Source: an uncultured Pseudomonadota bacterium
GTDB taxonomy: Bacteria > Myxococcota_A > UBA796 > SXON01
Length of the DNA: 33,381 nucleotides
Direction: 5' to 3'
Assembly (NCBI GenBank): GCA_903891165.1
Contig: CAITDR010000636.1
Coordinates: 1 to 33,381 of the forward strand
The notes under the pieces were generated by a model that was given only the letters and a program-made list of their open reading frames with translations, had not been told where the DNA came from and searched no databases. Positions 25,106 to 33,381 of this stretch are shown here, piece after piece. The first letter of the stretch is position 1. Every line of letters starts with the position of its first letter. The translations under genes were made by a program, and so were the position numbers.

Positions 25106-27339
25106 AGGAGCTGCTCCTCCACCTGCGGTTGGGCCACTCCGGTCTGCTACTCCAGGTGGAAGCGCCCCGGCCGGTGGGTTGGCGGAGGCTGGTGCTTCAA
25201 CTCCTTACAATCGACGCGGATCTTCGCGTAGTGCAAGATTTTTCCGAGCTGATGCAGCAGCCGACGGGAGCACTCGTCCTTGTCGAGGTACGCGCCGACG
25301 AGGCAGGCCTGTACAATCGCTTTCGACCCCGCTTCGCGCAGATGGGGCTGCGGGTGGTGCTGTGGATGGACCCCGCCACCGCCGAGAGCTTCCGGGCCGA
25401 GGCACCGGATTTTGATAGCTGGGTTAGCCGTCACTTTCGTTTGGAAGGAGAAGTTCCAGCTTTTACACTGACTCTTCTGCGACAGCAATCGCGCATACAC
25501 TGGACAGGTCAAGACCTTGAGATGGCGCTACATACGCTCGGTGCGGTTGTGCAGTCCTCATGGGACCTGAACCAGAAACTTCAGGCGCAGCCAATGGCGG
25601 AGTATGCGGCGCTCCCTGGCTGGAAGTGCTGGGAGGGGGCGACGGATCCCTACCGGGTGGAGCGTGTGATCGAGGCGATGGGGCAGGGCATCGATCCGGC
25701 GGTCATGGTGGGCGACGGTGTGTCCCCCTGGCCCCCGGTGCATGATCAGCTTGCCCTGCTGGAGAGTGCGGCGCTGCTGGGCTGCCCCCAGCCGACCTTG
25801 GCGGTGGCGCTGCTGGATCGGGAGCCCGAGGCGGTGGCGCTGCTGGCCACCCTACTCGGCGATGGTGTGGTTTGGGAGGAAATTACTCCGGTTCTGTTGG
25901 ATGGGACCGACCCGGACCCGGCGCTGAGTCTGGCGCGGCGCTACCCCGGACGGGCAGTAGGGCCGCTATCGGTGCGCGCCGGGCATTGGAGAGCGGAGGT
26001 CTATCAGGAGGAGCTGGGGCAGAAGCTGTCGGAGCGACTGGTAGCCGCCGAGGTCAGGCGGACAGGCGGGGATTTTGTTGGGGCCCGGCAAGACGAGGAA
26101 GGGGTTCTGGAGTGGGCACGCGGGCGGCTGGGTGAGGAGCACCCGGTCACCCTGGCGGCCAAGCACGATCTGGCCACCACTCTGGGGGCGCTGGGGGACC
26201 TCGCGGGAGCGCGGGTGCTTCAGGAGCAGGTGGTGGATGCACGCCGACGGATATTGGTGGAGGATCATCCGCAAACCCTGAGCGCCATGAACAATTTGGC
26301 GGTTACGATGCAGGCGCAGGGGGATTTTCAGGGGGCAGACGAGTTGCTCAGCCGGGTGCTGGATGCCCACCGGCGGATTCGTGGCGAAGAGTCTCCCGAG
26401 ACGCTGAAAATCCAGCACAACCTTGCGGCACTGCGCCATACGCAGGGAGATCTGCTCGGCGCACACACTCTGTTGAAGTCTGCTTGGGAAACACGCCAAC
26501 GGGTGCTGGGGCCGGACGATCCTGAAACCCTCCGGAGCCTGGAGGGGCTGGCAGTCGTCGCCGGCGGGCTGGGGGATCTGAGCGCTGCGCGGCAGTGGAT
26601 GGAGCAGGTCGTTGCTGCTGGGGAAAAAAGCTGGAAAGAGGGGGATAGTCGATCACTGGGTGTTCGCTCCAACCTGGCGGCGATTCTGGTGGAGCTGGGG
26701 GAATTGGAGGAGGCAGGGCGGCTGTTGGAGCAGGTGCTGGAGCGGCAGAAGCAGCTACTTCCGGTGGGGCACCCTGATATTCTCCGCACCGGGGAACGGC
26801 TTGCAATATTGTGGCAACGTGCCGGTGATCCTGGGCGGGCGGTGCCCCTCCTCAGAGAGGTGGTAGCGGAGGCCCAGCGACGGTGGGGCAGCGACCATCC
26901 TGACGGCTTGCGCTTTCAGAGCAACCTCGCTGTGGCCTTGAGCCATGCAGGGAATCATGCGGAAGCGAAGTCCCTTTTGAAGCAGATTTTGAGCGTGGCC
27001 CGGGAGAAGTATGGGGACCGGCAACCGCTGGTGCTCTCCGCAGTTTCCAACCTTGCCGCAGTGGCCCTGGCTTCCGGATCTCCGGCAGAGTGCCTGGAAA
27101 TTCTGGGTACCCACCTGGATGCCATCCAGGAAGTGTTCGGGCCGGAAGCCCCCACAAGCCTGCGCGCAATGTTCCGAATGGTGCAGGCCCACGCCGCCCT
27201 CGGACAAGCCCCCCCGGCGGAGCTGCTGGCGCCATTGGAGTCGCTGGCCATTCGCGACCCTGCAATGATCGACGCCTGGCATCTACGCGATCTGCGGTCG
27301 CAATTTCTCGCGTGGCGTGCGGGGCAGAAACAGGATTGA
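25036..27339 (+). CDS. Kinesin-light-chain-type TPR protein with N-terminal alpha/beta domain; ATPase partner
   Basis: Multiple approx. 42-aa repeats (HPQTLSAMNNLAVTMQAQGDFQGADELLSRVLDAHRRIRG etc.); N-terminal RVVLWMDPATAESFRAEAPDFDSWVSRHF; overlaps upstream CDS by 70 nt. Confidence 0.85.
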   Translation: MVPPSPPAHPGEAPAGEAPPPWLKELLLHLRLGHSGLLLQVEAPRPVGWRRLVLQLLTIDADLRVVQDFSELMQQPTGALVLVEVRADEAGLYNRFRPRFAQMGLRVVLWMDPATAESFRAEAPDFDSWVSRHFRLEGEVPAFTLTLLRQQSRIHWTGQDLEMALHTLGAVVQSSWDLNQKLQAQPMAEYAALPGWKCWEGATDPYRVERVIEAMGQGIDPAVMVGDGVSPWPPVHDQLALLESAALLGCPQPTLAVALLDREPEAVALLATLLGDGVVWEEITPVLLDGTDPDPALSLARRYPGRAVGPLSVRAGHWRAEVYQEELGQKLSERLVAAEVRRTGGDFVGARQDEEGVLEWARGRLGEEHPVTLAAKHDLATTLGALGDLAGARVLQEQVVDARRRILVEDHPQTLSAMNNLAVTMQAQGDFQGADELLSRVLDAHRRIRGEESPETLKIQHNLAALRHTQGDLLGAHTLLKSAWETRQRVLGPDDPETLRSLEGLAVVAGGLGDLSAARQWMEQVVAAGEKSWKEGDSRSLGVRSNLAAILVELGELEEAGRLLEQVLERQKQLLPVGHPDILRTGERLAILWQRAGDPGRAVPLLREVVAEAQRRWGSDHPDGLRFQSNLAVALSHAGNHAEAKSLLKQILSVAREKYGDRQPLVLSAVSNLAAVALASGSPAECLEILGTHLDAIQEVFGPEAPTSLRAMFRMVQAHAALGQAPPAELLAPLESLAIRDPAMIDAWHLRDLRSQFLAWRAGQKQD

Positions 27340-27565
27340 GGCTTCATTCGCCCAAAAGGGGTGGTTGAAACTTGGGGTGGCTCCCCGGACACGCTGCCGT
27401 GGTCAGTGCCAGATCCATGTTGAGTGCGTCACCTGCAGGGGCCTCGCCGCTGTTGCAGCGCTGCAACACCTTGCCCTCCTGCACAGGGGGATGAAGGCCA
27501 CCTGCTCGGACGCCAAGATGTTTGTGCAACAACCCGCTGCACAATTGCCCCCCGCCCAAAACGAA

Positions 27566-27594
27566 GAGCGCCCCCACCGGCGGCAGGAGCGCTC
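27566..27594 (-). terminator. Probable terminator downstream of the minus-strand MopE-repeat gene
   Basis: Minus strand GAGCGC...GCGCTC hairpin followed by TTCGTTTT, about 40 nt past the stop codon. Confidence 0.55.
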
Positions 27595-27634
27595 CGTAAT
27601 CCACACTACACTCTACACCACACCCGCAACCCCC

Positions 27635-29956
27635 TCAGTTGCAAGAGCTATTGCTCACCCCCGGCGTCCCATACTCCCGACCATTGACAAAGGCGTACCA
27701 CATCGAGGTATTCGGCGACTTACACCACTGAGCAGAGCTGTTATTGTCCGTCGCGTCGTAGGAGTAGACATCCAGTTGAAGGCTGAAGCCAGGAGCCGAA
27801 GCCCAGCTCATGGTGTAGGCCACCGTGTCCACGAGGTTGGCAGAAGAGGCCGTCCCGTTCATGTAGACACTCAGGGAGCCCGAGCGACTTCCCAGGGTGA
27901 AGCTGGAGTTCCGGTAGGCAGTGGCGGTGCCGCCGTCGTCCCAGATGTAGTCGCAGACCAGGTAGGAGCCGATGGTGGTGCTGGTCCAGGTGCTGGCGGC
28001 GCAGAAGACGAGGTGCTCGCCCGAGGCCATCTGGATGCCCTCGGCGGGGTCGATCTGGAAGCTGGCGCTGCCGTTGCTGATCAGCCAGTTGTCCAGGTAC
28101 AGGGTCTGGTTTGACGTGTTGTAGAGCTCGAACCATTGGCCATCCAGATCGGTGACCAGACCCCCGAAGACCGGCTGGCGCGCCATTTCTGTAATCACTA
28201 CGTCGCCCGCCACCACGTAGCCGTCGTCGATGTAGCCGTCACAGTCCTGATCGGCGCCATCCTGAGTCTCCACACCGCCGGGGTAGGCGTTGCTGTTGCC
28301 GTCGTCGCAGTCAGTACCCGCCGAGACGTAGCCGGCGGGCTGGTTACAGGCGGCCAGGCTGTAGGTGCTGCTGCCGTAGCCGTCGCGGTCCCCGTCGGCG
28401 TACCAGGTGGTTTCGCCGGTAGAACCACTCTCGTCGGTGGAGCTGTCGCAGTCGTCGTCCCGACCGTTGCAGGTCTCCGTGCCGCCGGGGTGGATCGTCG
28501 CATCGACGTCGCTGCAGTCGGTGTTGGAGCTGACGTAGCCAACGGGCTGGGTGCAGGCGCGCTGGTAGTTGCTGATCACGCCGTAGCCATCACTGTCGCT
28601 GTCGCGGTACCAGGTAGTGGCGTTGGTGGCGGTGGACTCATCGGTGGTGCCATCGCAGTCGTCGTCGATGCTGTTGCACAGCTCGTTGGCCCCGGGGTAG
28701 GCCGCGCTGTTGGTGTCGTCGCAGTCGCCCACGGTGGTGGTGTAGCCGGATCCGGGGGAGTAGCAGGCGATCCGGGAGTAGGCCGCGTCGCCGTAGCCGT
28801 CGCTGTCGTGATCCATGTAGAAAGTCTGGACATCGACGGCGTCGGTTCCGTCGGTAGAGCCATCACAATTGTCGTCCAGGCCGTTGCAGGATTCCGTCCC
28901 CAGCGGGCTTACCTCTGGGTTCTCGTCATCGCAGTCCAGCGCGGTGGAGCTGTAGCCGGCGGGCTGGGTGCAGGAGGACTGGATGCTGGCGATGGAGCCA
29001 TAGCCATCCATATCGGTGTCCAGATACCAGAGGATGGGGGCGCCGATACTGACAGTACCGTCGTCACAGTCATTGGTGTTGGTGACGTAGCCGCTGGGCT
29101 GAGAGCAGGCCATCCGGGTATTCGCAGCGTCTCCCAGGCTGTCGCCGTCGGTATCGGCATACCACTTCAGCGCGTCGATCGCGTCCGAACCATCGGTGGA
29201 ACCGTCGCAGTTGTCGTCCAGGCCATTGCAGGCTTCGGTGGCGTCGGGGCTTACCTGGGCGTCCCGGTCGTCGCAATCCCCGCTGCGATCGGCGTAGCCG
29301 GAGGGGAGATCACAGAGAAGCTCTGCCTCTTCCTCCCCAAAACCGTCCCCGTCGTGGTCAACATAGGCGGGAAGGGCGTCTACCGCCTCTTCGTCCTGGT
29401 CGCCGTCGCAGTCGTTGTCGGCGCCGTCACAGTGCTCCGTTGCGCCCGGATTACTGTTGTATTCAAAATCGTCGCAGTCGCCGAAGAGAGGCGCATAGCC
29501 CTCGGGCTGCAAACAGGACTGGGTGGTCCGGCTTTCGGCGCCGTAGCCATCGCCGTCCCCATCTTCGTACCAGGTATTGTCGGCGGGCGCGTCGTTGTCT
29601 ACCACACCGTCGCAGTCTTCGTCGGCACCGTTACAAAGCTCGGGTGCGCCCGGAAAGATGGAGGCATCGGCGTCATTGCAGTCCAGGTCGGCGGTGCTGC
29701 CGTCGGCGTCTTCGTCCACCAGGCCTCTGAGATCATTGCCGGGGTTGCAGTCCTGATCCACCCCGTCGTCCGGGGTCTCGGTGGCCGCAGGATTGACGGT
29801 GGCATCATTGTCGTCGCAGTCGCCACCGGCGAAGCTGTAGCCGTCTTGATCGGCGTCTACCGCGTCTTTTCCGGCGGGGCCGGAGGGCTCGCCGCCGCAG
29901 GCAGCCAGGATGAGGGTGAGAGGGAGAAGGGCGCGGAGGAGGGATTCGGTCTGCAT
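27635..29956 (-). CDS. MopE-type putative metal-binding repeat lipoprotein with C-terminal lamin-tail-like domain
   Basis: Lipobox TLILAACGG; about nine DxDxDGYG...GDCDD...E.CNGxDDxCDG repeats; VVITEMARQP...WFELYNTSNQTLYLDNWLISN (LTD-like); GGAG Shine-Dalgarno. Confidence 0.9.
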   Translation of the reverse strand: MQTESLLRALLPLTLILAACGGEPSGPAGKDAVDADQDGYSFAGGDCDDNDATVNPAATETPDDGVDQDCNPGNDLRGLVDEDADGSTADLDCNDADASIFPGAPELCNGADEDCDGVVDNDAPADNTWYEDGDGDGYGAESRTTQSCLQPEGYAPLFGDCDDFEYNSNPGATEHCDGADNDCDGDQDEEAVDALPAYVDHDGDGFGEEEAELLCDLPSGYADRSGDCDDRDAQVSPDATEACNGLDDNCDGSTDGSDAIDALKWYADTDGDSLGDAANTRMACSQPSGYVTNTNDCDDGTVSIGAPILWYLDTDMDGYGSIASIQSSCTQPAGYSSTALDCDDENPEVSPLGTESCNGLDDNCDGSTDGTDAVDVQTFYMDHDSDGYGDAAYSRIACYSPGSGYTTTVGDCDDTNSAAYPGANELCNSIDDDCDGTTDESTATNATTWYRDSDSDGYGVISNYQRACTQPVGYVSSNTDCSDVDATIHPGGTETCNGRDDDCDSSTDESGSTGETTWYADGDRDGYGSSTYSLAACNQPAGYVSAGTDCDDGNSNAYPGGVETQDGADQDCDGYIDDGYVVAGDVVITEMARQPVFGGLVTDLDGQWFELYNTSNQTLYLDNWLISNGSASFQIDPAEGIQMASGEHLVFCAASTWTSTTIGSYLVCDYIWDDGGTATAYRNSSFTLGSRSGSLSVYMNGTASSANLVDTVAYTMSWASAPGFSLQLDVYSYDATDNNSSAQWCKSPNTSMWYAFVNGREYGTPGVSNSSCN
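28215..29857 (-). repeat. Approximately nine tandem MopE-type repeats (coding)
   Basis: Recurring D-x-D-x-D-G-x-G / DCDD / CNGxDDxCDG units counted in the translation; bounds approximate. Confidence 0.8.
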
Positions 29957-30160
29957 GATGAGCTCCAGGGTTACGCAGAGGTCCTATGCAAGGCCCGTGC
30001 CAACGAATAATGGAGCTTTGCCCCTTGGGGTGTCGAAAGGACTGTCGAGATTTCGACACCCTTCGTCGACGGTTTCGTCAGCAGTTGCGACGGTTTTCTC
30101 AGGTGGATCCTCCGGCGGTTTTGTCCGGCAGCAGGGGGCTCCGGCGGTTAGGATCCAAAA

Positions 30161-30799
30161 ATGCTCTGGCTCCTGGGTACCGTACATGCAGCCGCTCTGG
30201 CAGGAATCTCCTGGGTTCCCGCCGGTGTGGGGGCCTTTTCCTGGTCAGAATCCGATGGCTTTTCGGGCACGCGGGTGGGCGAGTTTGACGGCTGGCTGCG
30301 GCCGCCCCTGAATGTGCAGGCAGGCTGGGTGGGCGGGAAAAATGCGATAGTCGGCAACTTTGCCGCCGCTTTTTTCCGGGACGAGCAGTTGGGGGCCAAC
30401 CTCTCCACCCGTATGGTGGGGGCGCTGCGGCCGGGTCTGGACTACCGCCGCTACCTGCGGACGCGCGAGCCGGGCCGCGTAAATGCCTGGGGAGATCTGG
30501 GGATCTATGGGATCATCCCTCTCGCTGCCGACACGTCCGATGCCTATACGGCGGAAGAGCAGGCCGACGCGAACGAGGCCGCCTCCGGCACCCGCCAGCG
30601 GATTGGCGGCGGTGGGCTGCAGCTAGGTCTGGGCGTCGAGTACCTTCTGCCCGACAAGCAGGGTGTTCCGGCCATCGCCGTAGGGGCCCGCTATTTCGGA
30701 AGGATGTACCTTGGGTCCGAGCTGCAAGAGGAGGATGGCTTCCGCCTCTCCACCATCTGGCTGACCGAGGCCGCCCTCTTCGTCGAGTTTTTTCTATAG
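30161..30799 (+). CDS. Hypothetical exported protein, possibly outer membrane
   Basis: 212 aa; hydrophobic N-terminus MLWLLGTVHAAALAGI; alternating beta-like C-terminal part ending EAALFVEFFL. Confidence 0.7.
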   Translation: MLWLLGTVHAAALAGISWVPAGVGAFSWSESDGFSGTRVGEFDGWLRPPLNVQAGWVGGKNAIVGNFAAAFFRDEQLGANLSTRMVGALRPGLDYRRYLRTREPGRVNAWGDLGIYGIIPLAADTSDAYTAEEQADANEAASGTRQRIGGGGLQLGLGVEYLLPDKQGVPAIAVGARYFGRMYLGSELQEEDGFRLSTIWLTEAALFVEFFL

Positions 30800-30840
30800 T
30801 ATCGTTTCGGCATATATCGAAACGATATAAATTCAAAAAA

Positions 30841-31170
30841 CTACTTGGGAAGCTGGATTTCCGGGTCTTTCCGGCGGCGCTTGTAGAAGATGCCGACCTT
30901 CCCGATCACCTGCACCAGCTCGGCGTGGGTCTGCTCGGCGATCAGCGGGTAGATCTCTTTGGGGGCTTCCAGGCATCCGTCGCCGATCTTCACCTTGATC
31001 AGCTCGTGGCTGTCCAGCTCCTGCCGCACCTTGGTGGCGATGGACTCGGTCATGCCCTCTTTCCCGATGCGAACGAGCGGGTTCAGGGGGTGCGCAAGTC
31101 CACGCAGGTACTGGCGCTGTTTTCCGGTGAGCCCGGCGGGGGGGGGAGGAGGCGGCGTGAGGTCAGACAT
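30841..31170 (-). CDS. yhbY: YhbY-family (CRM domain) ribosome-associated RNA-binding protein
   Basis: LTGKQRQYLRGLAHPLNPLVRIGKEGMTESI...HELIKVKI...VIGKVGIFYKRR, canonical CRS1_YhbY. Confidence 0.93.
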   Translation of the reverse strand: MSDLTPPPPPPAGLTGKQRQYLRGLAHPLNPLVRIGKEGMTESIATKVRQELDSHELIKVKIGDGCLEAPKEIYPLIAEQTHAELVQVIGKVGIFYKRRRKDPEIQLPK

Positions 31171-31188
31171 GGCGCCCGCTTAGCCTGC

Positions 31189-31482
31189 TCAGCCCGCTTT
31201 GGCCCTTTTTGCGCACAGCTCGCAGCGATCGTCGGCATCTCCAAAGGCCAGATCGATGGCATCGGAGAGTTCGACGCGGTTTTTGAAGGCGGAGACCCGC
31301 CGATCTTTGACCTTGATCAGCCGCAGCCCCAGGTCGCGTGCACCTTCGGTGCCCCGGTGCTGGTTGATGTAGATGCCAGGATCTACCTCACATTCGCTGA
31401 CCGCGCCGGCCTCCAACAACAGCGCCATGGCGGCCTCACGTTGGGCTTCCTGGTGCGCAAGCTGTCCGGATTTGGATGCCAT
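31189..31482 (-). CDS. Small hypothetical protein with C-terminal CELCAKR
   Basis: In-frame ATG at 31482 (MASKSGQLAHQEAQ) with AGAGG upstream; longer ORF to 31533 has an unconvincing N-terminus. Confidence 0.6.
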   Translation of the reverse strand: MASKSGQLAHQEAQREAAMALLLEAGAVSECEVDPGIYINQHRGTEGARDLGLRLIKVKDRRVSAFKNRVELSDAIDLAFGDADDRCELCAKRAKAG

Positions 31483-31617
31483 CAAAAACCTCTGGGGACA
31501 GGTCCTATACGCGGTTTGGAGGGGCGGGGCCACCCTCGCGGGGATGCGGCTGAGGGCCCCGTTGGCCTGGCACGGTTATTGCTTGGTTCTGGTTGAACCT
31601 CGACCCCCGGAGTCGCC

Positions 31618-33258
31618 GTGCAGCTTTTCCTCCTCCCCCTGTTCGTTGCCTGTTCCGGCACCGGAGATTCGGACTCGCACATAGACTCGCCTGCGGACTC
31701 GCCTTTGGATTCTACCGCTGTGGACGCAGATGGAGATGGCGCTGTCGTTGGGGAAGATTGTAATGACAACGATCCTGCGGTTCACCCCGGTGCCGCAGAG
31801 CCGCCTTACGACGGACTCGACAATGACTGTGATTCAAGCACTCCCGACGATGATCTGGATGGAGATGGGGCTGCCATCGCAATAGACTGCGACGACACCG
31901 ATGCGAGCGTCTACCCGCAGGCCACCGAAGTGGCAGGAGACGGGGTCGATCAGAACTGCGATGGTGTGGACGAATTACGATGGTTGGAGGGGGATCTCCT
32001 CTATCCAGACTCTGCCGCCGCGTTGAGCTTCTGCCAGAGCTACGATGCTATCCGGGGCTCGCTGATGCTGGATGCGACCTGGGATGCCCCTGATCTTACT
32101 GCCTTTTCTTGCCTACAGCAGGTAGAGGGGAACCTGCAATTTGCCTATGTGTGGTTTGGCCAGCAGGGCAGCTACCTGGGTCTGGAGCAGCTGAGCCGGG
32201 TGGGCGGCAATCTGGTGGTCCAGGAAACCATGAGTGCCCAAATGCAGGGATTTTCATCCTTAGAAGAGATTGATGGAGATTTCCAACTGATTTGCAATGA
32301 CTACGGAGGGGCCCCCGCGACGCTGGACGGATTTTTTGTATTGGGTGCTATCGGTGGCACCTTAGAGCTGGCTGGATGTAGAACGGATTTAGCTGGTCTT
32401 GGCAGCTTGGAGAGCCTGGGATCGCTCTGGTTGTACAAGGCTGGGAACGGGGCCTATATTTCCAGCTTTGTTGGCTTGGAAGGCATTACTTCTCTCCAGA
32501 GTCTGGTGATCGAGGAGTCCATCGTGGAAAGTAGCGCGGGCCTGGAGAATCTCCGCAGCCTGGGTGAGCTGCGTATGACCAAGGCTTCTCCACCGGATCT
32601 CCTCGGTTTTTCGGGTCTGGAGGAGGTCACCGGGAGCCTGGAGATCGACACCGCGTACACCCTAACCAGCACCCAAGGCCTTGAAAATCTTCGGTACGCC
32701 GGTGCAATTTCCCTGTCCTACCGTGACTACTATTATGACGGGCGGGGGTTTGCCTATCCGTTGACCGGAGTTTTGGTGGATCTCAGCGGATTTTCTGGCC
32801 TGGAGGAAGTGGCCGGGGATCTCAGTCTGGGGGGCTACCTGGGAGTGCAGAGTTTTACGGGCTTTGAATCATTGGAAAGAGTGGGAGGTACCCTGAGTTT
32901 TGGTCCCAACGACGCACCCATCGAACATTTTGACGCCCTCACTGACGTGGGTGGACTGAGCATCGAATCTTCGGCGGGGCACTATGACTATCTGAGCGAT
33001 AGCACCAGCTACCGCGATGGGGCGGCAACGATTTCCGGCTTGTCCGCCTTGCAGTCAGTCCGGGGAGATTTGAGTCTCAGTCACAATAGTCTGCTTCAAG
33101 ATCTATCAGCACTTCACCAAATCACTGTCGTCAGTGGAAATTTTTCGATAACAGACAATAATGGATTCTCCGACTCAGAGGCGGAGTTGCTGCGGGATGC
33201 CATTGGTGTCGCCAATATCGGCGGCACCATCCAGATCCAGGGGAACACCGGTCCCTGA
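31618..33258 (+). CDS. Lipoprotein with MopE-type repeats fused to a receptor L-domain/LRR-like region
   Basis: GTG start, GGAG upstream; lipobox LPLFVACSG; DADGDGAVVGEDCNDNDPAVHPGAAEPPYDGLDNDCD; repeated L.GFSGLEEVTGSLEI / SLERVGGTLSF units. Confidence 0.85.
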   Translation: MQLFLLPLFVACSGTGDSDSHIDSPADSPLDSTAVDADGDGAVVGEDCNDNDPAVHPGAAEPPYDGLDNDCDSSTPDDDLDGDGAAIAIDCDDTDASVYPQATEVAGDGVDQNCDGVDELRWLEGDLLYPDSAAALSFCQSYDAIRGSLMLDATWDAPDLTAFSCLQQVEGNLQFAYVWFGQQGSYLGLEQLSRVGGNLVVQETMSAQMQGFSSLEEIDGDFQLICNDYGGAPATLDGFFVLGAIGGTLELAGCRTDLAGLGSLESLGSLWLYKAGNGAYISSFVGLEGITSLQSLVIEESIVESSAGLENLRSLGELRMTKASPPDLLGFSGLEEVTGSLEIDTAYTLTSTQGLENLRYAGAISLSYRDYYYDGRGFAYPLTGVLVDLSGFSGLEEVAGDLSLGGYLGVQSFTGFESLERVGGTLSFGPNDAPIEHFDALTDVGGLSIESSAGHYDYLSDSTSYRDGAATISGLSALQSVRGDLSLSHNSLLQDLSALHQITVVSGNFSITDNNGFSDSEAELLRDAIGVANIGGTIQIQGNTGP

Positions 33259-33262
33259 GCGG

Positions 33263-33300
33263 GGCTGTGCGGCACCTGTGCGGCAGGCGCCTGCACAGCC
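33263..33300. terminator. Inverted repeat between convergent genes, possible terminator
   Basis: GGCTGTGC...GCACAGCC 8-bp perfect arms enclosing palindrome GCAGGCGCCTGC; no T-tract seen. Confidence 0.4.
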
Positions 33301-33325
33301 AGAGATGATCCTGATAAACCTGTGC

Positions 33326-33381
33326 CTACGGCCGCAGACTCTCCAGCTCCCGCAACAGCTCCGAGGCTGTGATCCGGTCCA
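33326..33381 (-). CDS. C-terminal end of a truncated minus-strand CDS, possibly a protein kinase
   Basis: Minus strand frame reads DRITASELLRELESLRP-stop, resembling the end of a Ser/Thr kinase C-lobe; runs off the window. Confidence 0.4.
   Translation of the reverse strand, partial: DRITASELLRELESLRP

Noticed and set aside
27344-27604. 86-aa minus-strand ORF in the intergenic region
   Set aside because: No signal, motif or ribosome site; overlaps the palindromes, more likely non-coding.
28136-30010. 624-aa plus-strand ORF
   Set aside because: Antisense to the MopE-repeat gene; low-complexity Val/Ala/Gly product is the mirror of Asp/Cys-rich repeats, so a shadow ORF.

Overview
GC-rich window of bacterial chromosome, probably myxobacterial/deltaproteobacterial-like (inferred from gene content: MopE-type metal-binding repeat proteins, DUF4388/J-domain regulators, many small lipoproteins, one-component Ser/Thr kinases). 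About 25 real CDSs are supported: VWA lipoprotein, Ser/Thr protein kinase, putative outer-membrane protein, tandem DUF4388-like/J-domain/TPR regulators, a possible secreted-effector-like pair, pruA, a DUF1501 + DUF1549-like pair, diguanylate cyclase, OsmC, GAF-HD-GYP, orphan histidine kinase, class II aldolase, a P-loop ATPase + TPR two-gene cassette, two MopE-repeat proteins and yhbY. No rRNA, tRNA, CRISPR array or transposase was seen. The best candidate for an under-described system is the ATPase + TPR cassette (23699-27339): a KAP/STAND-like NTPase with a glycine-zipper hydrophobic insert between Walker A and Walker B, overlapping by 70 nt a kinesin-light-chain-type TPR protein with an uncharacterised alpha/beta N-terminal domain, and preceded by a palindrome-rich promoter-like region. 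Other notable signals: a repeated -10-like box (TANNNT) placed 5-6 nt before start codons without Shine-Dalgarno (leaderless transcription candidate), a recurrent AT-rich 3'-end element at two loci about 10 kb apart, a G10 homopolymer inside the kinase gene, a truncated MopE repeat, and several perfect palindromes. All functional calls come from reading motifs; no database search was run.
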